From Arthrobacter cheniae (GTDB lineage: Bacteria; Actinomycetota; Actinomycetes; Actinomycetales; Micrococcaceae): 48,093 nt of DNA. The number at the start of each line of letters is the position of its first letter. Position 1 is the stretch's first letter. Location of the stretch: contig NZ_QZVT01000016.1 of NCBI RefSeq assembly GCF_003602275.1, positions 438 through 48,530 of the forward strand, in the 5' to 3' direction. Positions 26,071 to 33,369 of the stretch are shown piece by piece. The notes under the pieces were generated by a model. The model was not told the DNA's origin. It worked only from the letters and a program-made list of their open reading frames with translations, and made no database searches. Made by a program: the position numbers and the translations under genes.

Positions 26071-26541
26071 ATGGACGAGTTCGGTGCATCCGGTACGGCT
26101 CTGGGCAGGCCTGCTCCAGCTGCTGTCAGGGCGGGGCTCATGCCGTCAGGATTCGCGTCCCCTGCCCAGGACTGGTTCGAGGATCGCATCGACCTGAACC
26201 GACACCTCATCAAGGACATCACCAGCACCTACATCGTGCGGGTGTCCGGACACGCCATGGACGGTGCGGGTATTTCCGACGGGGACGAACTGATCGTCGA
26301 CCGAGCCCTGCAACCCAGGGACGGATCCGTGGTCATCGCGGTCCTCGACGGTGAGCTCATCATCCGGCGACTCCGCATCACCAACGCCGACCCCAGCACC
26401 AACACCGCGGGTACTGGTGAAGGCACAGGTACTAGCGTCGCGCTGATCGCGGCCAGCTCCGCCTACCCGCCCATCCCCGTGCCGGATCCTGATGACCTGG
26501 TCATTTGGGGCGTGGCCACCCGATGCCTCCACCATGTCTGA
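26071..26541 (+). CDS. umuD: UmuD-like S24 protein without the catalytic dyad
   Basis: This 156-residue protein aligns with Umu[21 protein letters not shown] matches the cleavage region and the helix after it, [20 protein letters not shown] matches the active-site strand, and [11 protein letters not shown] matches the Lys strand. In UmuD the nucleophile lies in GDSM and the general base in TVKKL. Here these are GHAM (Ser to Ala) and IIRR (Lys to Arg), so RecA-stimulated self-cleavage should be impossible. An internal ATG at 26140 would start the protein three residues before the normal cleavage point, giving a UmuD'-like form directly. The ATG at 26071 has GGAAGG upstream. It overlaps umuC by 8 bp. 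Confidence 0.85.
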   Translation: MDEFGASGTALGRPAPAAVRAGLMPSGFASPAQDWFEDRIDLNRHLIKDITSTYIVRVSGHAMDGAGISDGDELIVDRALQPRDGSVVIAVLDGELIIRRLRITNADPSTNTAGTGEGTGTSVALIAASSAYPPIPVPDPDDLVIWGVATRCLHHV

Positions 26542-27880
26542 CCCCGCACCTCCTACCCAGCCTGGTCCCGGTTCTGCAGCCAGTCCTCTCAGCTCGGGTG
26601 TTGCTTTGGTCGACGTCAACAACTTCTATGTCTCCTCAGAGCGGGCCTTCGACCCATCATTGGAGGGACGCCCGTTGGTGGTGTTGTCGAACAACGACGG
26701 ATGCGTGATCACCCGCAGCGCCGAGGCGAAAGCTCTCGGGATACCGATGGGGGCACCCTGGTTCCAGATCGCCGAGCAAGCCAAGGCCTGGGGGTTGCAG
26801 GTCCGCTCGAGCAACTATGAGCTGTACGGGGATATGAGCGCCCGCGTCATGGAAGTCCTCGGCCGATACACCACCGACCTCGAGATCTACAGCATCGACG
26901 AAGCGTTCCTCACCCTGGACGGCACCCACGGGGAACAGCACGTCACGGGCAGGATCATCAAGGCCTCCGTGCGGCGCAACACCGGGCTTCCCGTGTGTGT
27001 GGGCATCGCCCCGACGAAGACTCTGGCGAAACTCGCCAACCGGTGGGCGAAGGGCAACCCGAACTTCGACGGGGTCTGCCACTGGGATCTTGTCCCGGAA
27101 GACCAGCGGCAATCCCTGCTGCACAGGCTGAAAGTCACCGATATCTGGGGTGTTGGCACCAGGAACGGGGCACGCTTGAACGCCATAGGCATCGATACCG
27201 CCTGGGATCTGGCTGCTGCTGATCCTGTGCTTATCCGGAAACGGTTCTCCGTCGTCCTTATGCGCACCGTTCTGGAACTGCAGGGCACACCCTGCATTAC
27301 CTCGATCGAATCCACCGGCAATGAACAGGTCTTCTTCTCCCGCTCCTTCGCCAACCCCGTCAATAGCAGGGACGCAATGCAGCAAGCCTTGAGCGTCTAC
27401 GCCCAGGGCGCTGCCTCACGCCTGGCCCGCAAAAACCTCCAGGGAAGGGTGCTCACCGCGTTCGCCGGCACCTCACCCTTCAGTACCGGCACCAAAAGCT
27501 CGCCCAGCATCTGCATCCCGCTCCCGGCGCACACAGCGAACCCACTGGATCTCACCCGGGCCGCGCACAAGCTCCTGCCACTCATCGAAGAAGGCGTGCC
27601 CTATATCCGGGCCGGTGTCATAATCACCGACCTTCAACCCGTCGGAACACAGGACGCCCTTCTGACCCTTGACCTGGATTCCGGCGCGAACACCGGGCAA
27701 ACCCCCGGCAAGGATGCCGGTCCACTCCTGCACGAGATCGGCCAGAAATTCGGGCGCTCATCCATCGGCCTCGGCCACGCCGGCTTGAAGGCAGGGTCGG
27801 AATGGACCATGAAACGCGACATGCTCTCACCCCACTACACCACCAAGTGGACCGACCTACCCGTCGTCAAAGCCCAGTAG
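26534..27880 (+). CDS. umuC: Y-family DNA polymerase V catalytic subunit
   Basis: This is a 448-residue UmuC, close to the usual 420-430 plus a short N-terminal extension. It shows [20 protein letters not shown] (first catalytic Asp and steric-gate region), [32 protein letters not shown] (catalytic Asp-Glu), the helix-hairpin-helix thumb with [13 protein letters not shown], and a little-finger domain. It replicates past DNA lesions with UmuD' and RecA. Start ATG 26534 lies within the end of umuD, so the pair is translationally coupled. Plasmid-borne umuDC homologues (mucAB, rumAB) raise mutagenesis in their hosts. No LexA box was recognised upstream of 26071. Confidence 0.93.
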   Translation: MSDPAPPTQPGPGSAASPLSSGVALVDVNNFYVSSERAFDPSLEGRPLVVLSNNDGCVITRSAEAKALGIPMGAPWFQIAEQAKAWGLQVRSSNYELYGDMSARVMEVLGRYTTDLEIYSIDEAFLTLDGTHGEQHVTGRIIKASVRRNTGLPVCVGIAPTKTLAKLANRWAKGNPNFDGVCHWDLVPEDQRQSLLHRLKVTDIWGVGTRNGARLNAIGIDTAWDLAAADPVLIRKRFSVVLMRTVLELQGTPCITSIESTGNEQVFFSRSFANPVNSRDAMQQALSVYAQGAASRLARKNLQGRVLTAFAGTSPFSTGTKSSPSICIPLPAHTANPLDLTRAAHKLLPLIEEGVPYIRAGVIITDLQPVGTQDALLTLDLDSGANTGQTPGKDAGPLLHEIGQKFGRSSIGLGHAGLKAGSEWTMKRDMLSPHYTTKWTDLPVVKAQ

Positions 27881-27936
27881 AACCAGCTCGAACCACCTAG
27901 AACCGACCCGGAAAACCCCGCAACCACCGGCTAATG

Positions 27937-28353
27937 ATGCCGGCACCACTGGTGACTCACATACAAAGCTTGCCCAGGGTTGTCGCTGGCGCTCAAACCA
28001 TGGAAATGGTCCTCTCGCTTCGCTTCGGCCTGAATAGGCACGGCTGCTCCTTCGTCGCATCCAGTCCTGATCTGTTTACGCCGTTTTTGCTGCTGTCCTG
28101 CGGATTGTGCGTCCCCGCTCCGCAGCGTCAACCGGCTTCGCCGGCATCGGGCGCACCAATCCTGTCCGGCGCTCCTAGCGTCGCTTTTTTCCTTCCAGGA
28201 CTGACGCACCCTCGCACCTACGGCGTTGAGCGCTGCTTGAGTCGGGGACGAGCGAGCGAGCTCGCCAGCAGGCAAAAAACAACGGGGGAGAGGGGCCACT
28301 GCTGGTCACCCAAGGCCTCCAGACCTCACCACCTGCATTGAAGGAGCACCACC
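27937..28353 (+). promoter_or_regulatory. Structured leader element, copy 1
   Basis: About 410 bp shared with 31468-31879 and 42568-42978. It ends exactly at the GTG start of the gene at 28354. The best conserved block is GACGAGCGAGCGAG...TCGCCAGCAGGCAAAAAACA...ACGGGGGA (28248-28289), which stands 64 bp before the start codon; the same block stands 65 and 66 bp before the starts in the other copies. Hairpins visible here include CCGGC-TTC-GCCGG (28132-28144), CACGGCT with AGTCCTG (one mismatch), ACGC (28204-28207) with GCGT (28223-28226), and GTC-GGG-GAC. It is noncoding: single-base insertions between copies break every frame. It may be a leader RNA or a folded single-strand promoter. Confidence 0.75.
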
Positions 28354-28797
28354 GTGAACTCTCTAAATACTGATACCGCAGTTTTGGTCGGCACCACCAC
28401 GAAGGACACCGAGGAGACCGTCGGCGCCCTGGTCCTGCCGGTCGATGACCGCACCGGCGACGGGTACGACTGGCTCGACAATCTCACCGGTAGCCCGTGG
28501 AAGGTCATGGGCGCGTGGGGGATCGATGGATGGGACGCTGAGTCCTGGCCCTACGTCTTCTTCGCCACCGCCATCCACCGAAACGAGATAGGCACCCTGT
28601 ACGGGTACGGGACCTACGTCGAAGGCGACACCTACGCGCACTGGTACCGCGCCGAAGATGCCTGCCACCGGGCGATCACCGCCGAGGTCTTCTGGTACTG
28701 GAAGCACGGACAGGCCGACGGCCCCAGCAACCTCCCCGCATCGGCCGAGGAGCTGACCGAGCAATACACCAAGCCCTACGGGTGCATCCACCGCTAG
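28354..28797 (+). CDS. Hypothetical plasmid protein under leader copy 1
   Basis: This 147-residue acidic protein is rich in Trp and Tyr (VMGAWGIDGWDAESWPYVFF, HWYRAEDACHRAITAEVFWY). No family is recognised. GTG start with AAGGAG 8 bp upstream. It directly follows the structured leader, as the DUF4192 and ParB-like genes do behind the other two copies, so the three are probably expressed under the same condition. Confidence 0.65.
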   Translation: MNSLNTDTAVLVGTTTKDTEETVGALVLPVDDRTGDGYDWLDNLTGSPWKVMGAWGIDGWDAESWPYVFFATAIHRNEIGTLYGYGTYVEGDTYAHWYRAEDACHRAITAEVFWYWKHGQADGPSNLPASAEELTEQYTKPYGCIHR

Positions 28798-28916
28798 ACC
28801 AGCCCTACGCCCGACGAGGAATTGCTGAGGATTTACCGTTTGTACCTTGTCTCGCAGCAGGCAGGGCACAAGCAATTCATAGTCAAATAATCCCTTATCA
28901 ATGCGGTTTTATCCTG

Positions 28917-28934
28917 TTTATTCAGATGAATAAA
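28917..28934. promoter_or_regulatory. AT-rich palindrome before the nrdH-like gene
   Basis: TTTATTC (28917-28923) and GAATAAA (28928-28934) form a perfect dyad with a 4-bp spacer inside an AT-rich patch (about 28870-28960) that stands out from the GC-rich surroundings. It may be a repressor site or a melting region. Confidence 0.35.
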
Positions 28935-29006
28935 AGGTAGTATTGGTACCAGCAGCACAGCAGTTGACTCTTACTAGAACCGATACGTAACCAAGGACTG
29001 AGTGCA

Positions 29007-29276
29007 ATGACCATCACCGTTTACGAGAAGCCGTCGGGCTGTTTCGGATGCAAGAAGACCAAGGAACTGTTCGACGCCGCGGGCGTCCAGTTCACCGCCG
29101 TGGACATCACCACCAACGACCAGGCCCTGGCCTACGTCACCGGCGAGCTCGGCTACAGCCAGGCACCCGTCGTGGTGTACGAGAAGGACGGCAGCGAGGA
29201 CCACTGGTCGGGCCTGAACCCCACCAAGATCAGTCAGGTGATCGCCTTCGACACCGCAGCAATAACGCTCGTGTAA
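29007..29276 (+). CDS. NrdH-like glutaredoxin family redoxin
   Basis: This 89-residue protein has the thioredoxin fold: ITVYEKPSGCFGCKKTKELF with a CxxC site (CFGC), QFTAVDITTNDQALAYV, then the cis-Pro region SQAPVVVYEKDG and a C-terminal WSGLNPTKI like the NrdH WSGFxPD motif. NrdH redoxins supply electrons to class Ib ribonucleotide reductase, normally with CVQC. No nrdEF genes are in the window. On a plasmid it may support nucleotide supply for DNA synthesis. ATG start with AAGGA about 8 bp upstream. Ssb follows on the same strand. Confidence 0.8.
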   Translation: MTITVYEKPSGCFGCKKTKELFDAAGVQFTAVDITTNDQALAYVTGELGYSQAPVVVYEKDGSEDHWSGLNPTKISQVIAFDTAAITLV

Positions 29277-29384
29277 GCACGGAAGTACCGAGGTCTGTAA
29301 GTACGTGGACACGGAGAAACGGAAACACAGAAGTACTGCAATCAACGACAACACCAGCACCCATAGATAAGGCAGTTGAGCATC

Positions 29385-29945
29385 ATGGCCGGAGAAACCG
29401 TCATCACCGTCATCGGAAACCTCACCGCAGATCCCGAACTCCGCTTCACCCCCAGCGGGTCAGCGGTCGCGAACTTCACCATCGCGAGCACGCCGCGCAC
29501 GTTCGACCGGCAGACCAACGACTGGAAGGACGGGGAAACCCTGTTCCTCCGCGCGAGTGTGTGGCGCGAGTCGGCAGAGAACGTCGCCGAAACCCTGACC
29601 AAGGGAACCCGCGTCATCGCCCAGGGACGCTTGAAGTCCCGCAGCTACGACACCAAGGAAGGCGAGAAGCGCACCGTCATGGAACTCGAGGTCGACGAGG
29701 TCGGACCGAGCCTGCGCTACGCCTCCGCGAAGATCACCCGCACCCAGCGTGTCAGCTCAGGCAGCGGTGCGAATGGCCAGGGTGGGGGAGCGCAGCAAGG
29801 CGGACAGAGCAACCAGGGCGCCACCGCATGGCAGCAGCAGCCCGCCGATGATCCGTGGGGAGCGCCTGCCGGGACCCCGGCAGCGGCTGGTCCGGGCAGT
29901 GCCGGCGGGTGGGGGAACGGCCCCGAGAGCGAACCCCCGTTCTAA
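29385..29945 (+). CDS. ssb: Single-stranded DNA-binding protein
   Basis: This 186-residue protein has an OB-fold at about residues 1-110 ([60 protein letters not shown]). A Gly/Gln-rich disordered linker follows, and then the acidic tip ESEPPF, which resembles the DDDIPF peptide that recruits repair and replication proteins. ATG 29385 is preferred to the in-frame TTG at 29376. Plasmid ssb genes commonly sit in conjugative leading regions, where they coat incoming single strands. Upstream (29272-29340) the motif AAGTAC recurs three times. Confidence 0.93.
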   Translation: MAGETVITVIGNLTADPELRFTPSGSAVANFTIASTPRTFDRQTNDWKDGETLFLRASVWRESAENVAETLTKGTRVIAQGRLKSRSYDTKEGEKRTVMELEVDEVGPSLRYASAKITRTQRVSSGSGANGQGGGAQQGGQSNQGATAWQQQPADDPWGAPAGTPAAAGPGSAGGWGNGPESEPPF

Positions 29946-29949
29946 GCGT

Positions 29950-29985
29950 GGGACGGGTGTCCGGCTAGAGCCGACCACCCGTCCC
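29950..29985 (+). terminator. Terminator after ssb
   Basis: A 10-bp stem (GGGACGGGTG 29950-29959 with 29976-29985) with additional pairing in the loop (GGCT/AGCC) lies 5 bp after the ssb stop. Confidence 0.75.
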
Positions 29986-30089
29986 GCACCACCTGACGAA
30001 TGTCAGTAGTCGGCCTATGGTGCCGCCAGCGTTTCATCCCGAACCATTGACCGAGTACGTTCGATGCACCGGAGCGAAAGGACCACAGC

Positions 30090-30476
30090 ATGACAGACGA
30101 CGACATGACAGGCGACGACATGACGGACGACGAAACACCGGTGATTGTCGAGGCCGCAGACACGATTTATGAGGAGCTGCGCACGCTCTGCCATCACAGC
30201 CTGCCCGGTAGCTCCATCCCGGCCCCGGTCGCCTACAAGGTGCTGGGAAACCTCAAAGGCGTGGAGTTCATGCTGGCGCAGGCGCTCAACCAGCTCGCCG
30301 CCGGCCTCGGGAAGTCCCTGGACACCCATGACGTCTACGAGTTCGAGGGCCTTGACCCGGTTTAGTCGGTCGCCACAGCGACCGATCACCTGACCCGCGC
30401 AGCCAATCTCGCCAAGCAGCTCGGAGCCGAGCTCGCACAGGCGCAAAACGCCATCAGCGGACAGGGCTACCGGTAA
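30090..30476 (+). pseudogene. Hypothetical plasmid protein interrupted by an in-frame TAG
   Basis: From ATG 30090 (AAAGGA upstream) the frame encodes 91 residues: an acidic Met-Thr-Asp repeat from a 15-bp duplication (MTDDDMTGDDMTDDE), then VIVEAADTIYEELRTLCHHS, AYKVLGNLKGVEFMLAQALN and DVYEFEGLDPV. TAG follows at 30363-30365. The same frame continues for 36 codons of helical, protein-like sequence (DHLTRAANLAKQLGAELAQA, QNAISGQGYR) to TAA at 30474. A CAG to TAG change is the simplest explanation. The C-terminal piece has no start of its own. No family is recognised. Confidence 0.55.
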
Positions 30477-30604
30477 GCCAGGGGAGTACGCATGAAGTCC
30501 TGCCCAGGGTGCACGGTAGGTCGAGTACGACGGGCATCTGAGGACAGGACGCCGATAGGAAGCCTAGAGCGTGACCCTGACACCGTGCCTGACAGACTGA
30601 ACGG

Positions 30605-30862
30605 ATGCCCGCGAATCGACCAGCACGTGACCAGGTGGCCGAATGCGCCGAGTGCGGCCCGACGTCTCCGCTGACGTTCACCGGGGACGGGACGCCGGAA
30701 GGCTGGGCGTACCTCGCGGACGCAGGAATCACCCTCTGCCCGCTGCACCGGCCGCGGATGCCCGACGGTTGGCGCGACGTCATCAGGATCTACAAGAAGG
30801 GCGAGTTGGCCGGGGACCCCAAGCCGCCGCCACCAGCAGGAGCTTTCGACGACGAGGAGTAG
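30605..30862 (+). CDS. Hypothetical protein, 85 residues
   Basis: A short protein with CAECGP near the N-terminus and TLCPLHRPR in the middle, possibly a small zinc site. The tail is Pro/Asp/Glu-rich. It ends 3 bp before the start of the ParB-type gene at 30866, so the two are probably one operon. No family is recognised. Confidence 0.5.
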   Translation: MPANRPARDQVAECAECGPTSPLTFTGDGTPEGWAYLADAGITLCPLHRPRMPDGWRDVIRIYKKGELAGDPKPPPPAGAFDDEE

Positions 30863-30865
30863 CAG

Positions 30866-31123
30866 GTGAGCAAGCACAAACCGGCGTCATTCACGCCCTA
30901 CTTCACGCAAACCGACGCCGACCAGGTGCGGGCCGCGTTCCTCGCCGCAGGGCAGGCCGAGGGGTACCGGTCTGTGACAGACTTGATCGAAGCAGCCGTG
31001 ATGCGTGAAGTAAAGCGCCTGCAGCGCAAGCACAACCAAGGCAGGAAGTGGGACCCGGTAGCACCGGGAGCCCTCCGGCCAGGCCGACGGACTCTCGAGG
31101 AAGAGAAGAACCGGGCCCTTTAG
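30866..31123 (+). CDS. Small ParB-type centromere-binding protein (ribbon-helix-helix)
   Basis: This 85-residue basic protein has the pattern FTPYFTQTDADQVRAAFLAA, YRSVTDLIEAAVMREVKRLQ, then a basic tail with WDPVAPGALRPGRR. It resembles the ribbon-helix-helix ParB proteins of type Ib plasmid partition in actinobacteria such as pCXC100. These bind centromere repeats and a ParA ATPase. No parA is within the window, and no obvious iterated centromere was found next to it, so function is inferred. GTG start with GAGGAG upstream. Its stop overlaps a paired-hairpin terminator that recurs at 44566. Confidence 0.6.
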   Translation: MSKHKPASFTPYFTQTDADQVRAAFLAAGQAEGYRSVTDLIEAAVMREVKRLQRKHNQGRKWDPVAPGALRPGRRTLEEEKNRAL

Positions 31124-31124
31124 A

Positions 31125-31187
31125 TTTCCTCGATGCAGGGGAATGCAAGAAACGGAAGCGGGAGCTGGTGGTGCAGCTCCCGCTTCC
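31125..31187 (+). terminator. Paired-hairpin terminator, copy A
   Basis: Hairpin 1: TTTCCT (31125-31130) with AGGGGA (31137-31142), two G-T pairs. Hairpin 2: 13-bp perfect stem starting GGAAGCGGGAGCT (31154-31166 with 31175-31187) and loop GGTGGTGC, followed by ACCCTTT. It starts at the stop codon of the small ParB gene. A diverged copy with compensatory changes is at 44570-44625. Confidence 0.75.
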
Positions 31188-31240
31188 ACCCTTTAACCCC
31201 CTCCGGTAGCCGGTTGCCGACACCGTGAACGGTTGCCCGC

Positions 31241-31399
31241 CTATCCCTCCGGGTCCTCACGTACTAAGCGACGGCGGCCCAACCTCGCCCCGCAGCCAGC
31301 CAGCAGGCCGCCTGTGCCCAGATCAAAGACCAGCGTGACCACCAAGGCCAGGCCGACTAAGAGGCCGAGCTGCACGAGGAAATCGGCGAGGTCACGCAT
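31241..31399 (-). CDS. Possible small membrane peptide
   Basis: The ATG at 31399 (AGGTGAG upstream) opens a 52-residue frame with one hydrophobic helix (FLVQLGLLVGLALVVTLVF) and a basic tail. It is antisense to its neighbours and has no known relatives that I recognise. Confidence 0.3.
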   Translation of the reverse strand: MRDLADFLVQLGLLVGLALVVTLVFDLGTGGLLAGCGARLGRRRLVREDPEG

Positions 31400-31467
31400 G
31401 CAGCTCACCTCAAGGCGAGCACGCTTCCAGCTGTCGCTTCGCAGGTGAAGATCCATGTGGGTACCGC

Positions 31468-31879
31468 TAGCCGTGGGTGGCCGGCGGTTTAGTGCTTCCC
31501 GGGATTGTCGCTGGCGCTCCAACCAGGGCAATGGTCCTCTCGCTTCGCTCCGGCCTGATAAGGCCCGGGGCGTTCCTTCGTCCCACCCGAACCTTGTTGT
31601 GTCTACGACGTTTTTGCTGCTGTCCTGCGGATTATGCGCCCCCGCTCCACAGCGTCAATCGGCTGCGCCGACGCAAGCCGGCCATAAACCTCTGCGGCGC
31701 TCCTGCGTCGCTTATTTCCTTCGAGGTTTCTACCCGCCTCCGCCCTACGGGTTGAACACTGCTCCGTCGGGGACGAGCGAGCGAGCTCGCCAGCAGGCAA
31801 AAAACAACGGGGGAAGGGCCAAGACCAGCTGGCTCACCACAGGCCCTCTCCCCACCTCGTGACCCAAGGAGCAACAACC
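31468..31879 (+). promoter_or_regulatory. Structured leader element, copy 2
   Basis: The second copy of the leader, ending at the ATG of the DUF4192 gene. The stem TCGGC-TGC-GCCGA (31659-31671) replaces CCGGC/GCCGG of copy 1, a compensatory C-G to U-A change. ACCCG (31732-31736) with CGGGT (31748-31752) replaces ACGC/GCGT of copy 1, again compensatory. GCTC...GTC-GGG-GACGAGC lies at 31761-31778. The conserved block ending ACGGGGGA is at 31772-31814, 65 bp before the start. The last 60 bp, including AAGGAG, are nearly identical to copy 3. Confidence 0.78.
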
Positions 31880-33007
31880 ATGAACGAGAACACCCCGAAC
31901 GACCACCAGCTGACCGCGACGACGGCCGCTGACATGCTCGCCTTCATCCCGAACGCGCTCGGCTTCCAGCCGCGTGAGTCTTTCGCGTTCGTCACCCTGC
32001 GCGGCAACACCACCGGCGCGACATTGCGCATCGGTATCCCCGCCGACACCACGCCCGCTGCCGACTTCGCCAAGGTTGCCCTGCACTACCTTCTCGCGGA
32101 CACCGCCGTCGATGGCGTCCTGATGTTCGTCTACACCAACGAGGTGGCCGACGCCGCACGGACCGGCGAGAACCCCGACGCCAAGCCCTACATGGCCTAT
32201 GCGCAGGCGATCGAGGCTGAGCTGGAGAACGTGGGCATCAGCCTCCGCAACGGCTGGCTCGTCACCGACAGGGGATGGATGCCCTATTTCTGCGAGGACC
32301 TTGGGTGCTGCGACCTCAACCCCTCCGACGAGATCCGCGACAGCGCGATCAACGCCGAAATGATCTACCGGGGCTACAACACCCAGGAGGACCCCATGAA
32401 GCTCACCGCCGACCCCGCGTTCATCGGTTCCGACGAGGCGCACACCACGATCACCGAATTCACCCGCTTCGTGCTTGGGGGAGGGACGCCGGACGCACTG
32501 GACTTCGACCACGCGAGCATGCGCATCGCCCGAGCACAGTGGAACGAGGAAGTGGGCGGGGACATCTACGAGGAGAACGAGGCCTGCGACCTCGCCGGAT
32601 GGCTGTTCATCAAGCCCATCAGGGACCGGATCATGGCCGACGCCATCAGCCCCGCCGACGACGAGGCCACCTACCTGCAGGTCCTCACCGGCCAGTACGA
32701 GGGACAGCCCGACTGGTCCCGCGTGGAAGCCACCGAAACGCTGCTGGTCAAGATCCTCGCCTACACGCCAACCGAGGACCGCGCCCCGCTGTTCTGCTTC
32801 CTCGGCTGGCTGCGCTGGTACCGCGGCCAGGCATCCATCGCCGCCGCCTACTTCGACAAGGCCATCGAGGCCGACCGCGGACACCAGTACTCGCGGCTGA
32901 TGCGCGAACTGATCGGACGCGGAGTCCTCCCGCTGGCCGCGCAGAACGAACGCACCGCCTACCCCCACTTGCAGGCACACCCGGTAACGGGGCCAGCTGA
33001 ACCCTAG
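31880..33007 (+). CDS. DUF4192-family protein
   Basis: This 375-residue acidic protein matches DUF4192, an actinobacterial family of unknown function. Landmarks are ADMLAFIPNALGFQPRESF at the N-terminus, ISLRNGWLVTDRGWMPYFCE in the middle (with CCDLNP), and a C-terminal helical part (LFCFLGWLRWYRGQASIAAA, YFDKAIEADRGHQYSRLM) that looks like a tetratricopeptide pair. It is often carried on plasmids and chromosomes of this group. The ATG has AAGGAG 9 bp upstream and lies at the 3' end of leader copy 2. It is followed by a hairpin terminator. Confidence 0.82.
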   Translation: MNENTPNDHQLTATTAADMLAFIPNALGFQPRESFAFVTLRGNTTGATLRIGIPADTTPAADFAKVALHYLLADTAVDGVLMFVYTNEVADAARTGENPDAKPYMAYAQAIEAELENVGISLRNGWLVTDRGWMPYFCEDLGCCDLNPSDEIRDSAINAEMIYRGYNTQEDPMKLTADPAFIGSDEAHTTITEFTRFVLGGGTPDALDFDHASMRIARAQWNEEVGGDIYEENEACDLAGWLFIKPIRDRIMADAISPADDEATYLQVLTGQYEGQPDWSRVEATETLLVKILAYTPTEDRAPLFCFLGWLRWYRGQASIAAAYFDKAIEADRGHQYSRLMRELIGRGVLPLAAQNERTAYPHLQAHPVTGPAEP

Positions 33008-33010
33008 ACC

Positions 33011-33048
33011 GAGGATCGGACACCCACCCCCACGGGAGTCCGATCCTC
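33011..33048 (+). terminator. Terminator after the DUF4192 gene
   Basis: Perfect 11-bp inverted repeat GAGGATCGGAC (33011-33021) with 33038-33048, 16-nt loop, followed by TTAGG. Confidence 0.85.
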
Positions 33049-33244
33049 TTAGGGTTCCGCGAAGATAAGGGGACGGGGCACCGTTTCCCAGGTGCGCGGG
33101 CGGCGGCCTCGCCGCCAGCACTGAGGAGAATAGGCGCATGGCAGGAGACGGGATTCCTGACTTTGCCGCTAGCTGACGGCCAGCAGTAGCTGGTTCGGTC
33201 CACGGGGAGATCTGTCGGTGTTCCGTCTCCTGCCGCTTACCGTG

Positions 33245-33338
33245 GGCGACCGGGCCGGACGGGGTTGTGACTTGATAGGGACGTGCGACTTTCGCTGTTC
33301 AGTGCTTTGTCCGCGCGGCCCGGTCAACCGTGGTCGCC
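33245..33338 (+). ncRNA. Candidate IS110 bridge RNA (left end)
   Basis: The noncoding stretch before the IS110 frame can fold: GGCGAC-CGGGCC (33245-33256) pairs with GGCCCG (33317-33322) and GTCGCC (33333-33338), with a 10-nt bulge. IS110-family elements are known to encode a structured bridge RNA in the noncoding left end that specifies target and donor. Position fits. The fold is by eye. Confidence 0.4.
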
Positions 33339-33369
33339 TTCCGCTTGTGCCTAACCGTTAGGAGCAGGA

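Noticed and set aside
10860..30476. Genome-wide reassignment of TAG to an amino acid
   Set aside because: Several intact neighbouring genes (umuC, DUF4192, the small ParB, the gene at 28354) end in TAG, so reassignment is unlikely. Local nonsense mutations are simpler.
31455..31862. 135-codon plus-strand frame inside leader copy 2
   Set aside because: Single-base indels between copies shift the frame, so it is not protein-coding.
31745..33139. 464-codon minus-strand frame opposite the DUF4192 gene
   Set aside because: It runs across a leader, a gene and a terminator, and has no ribosome-binding site or domain.
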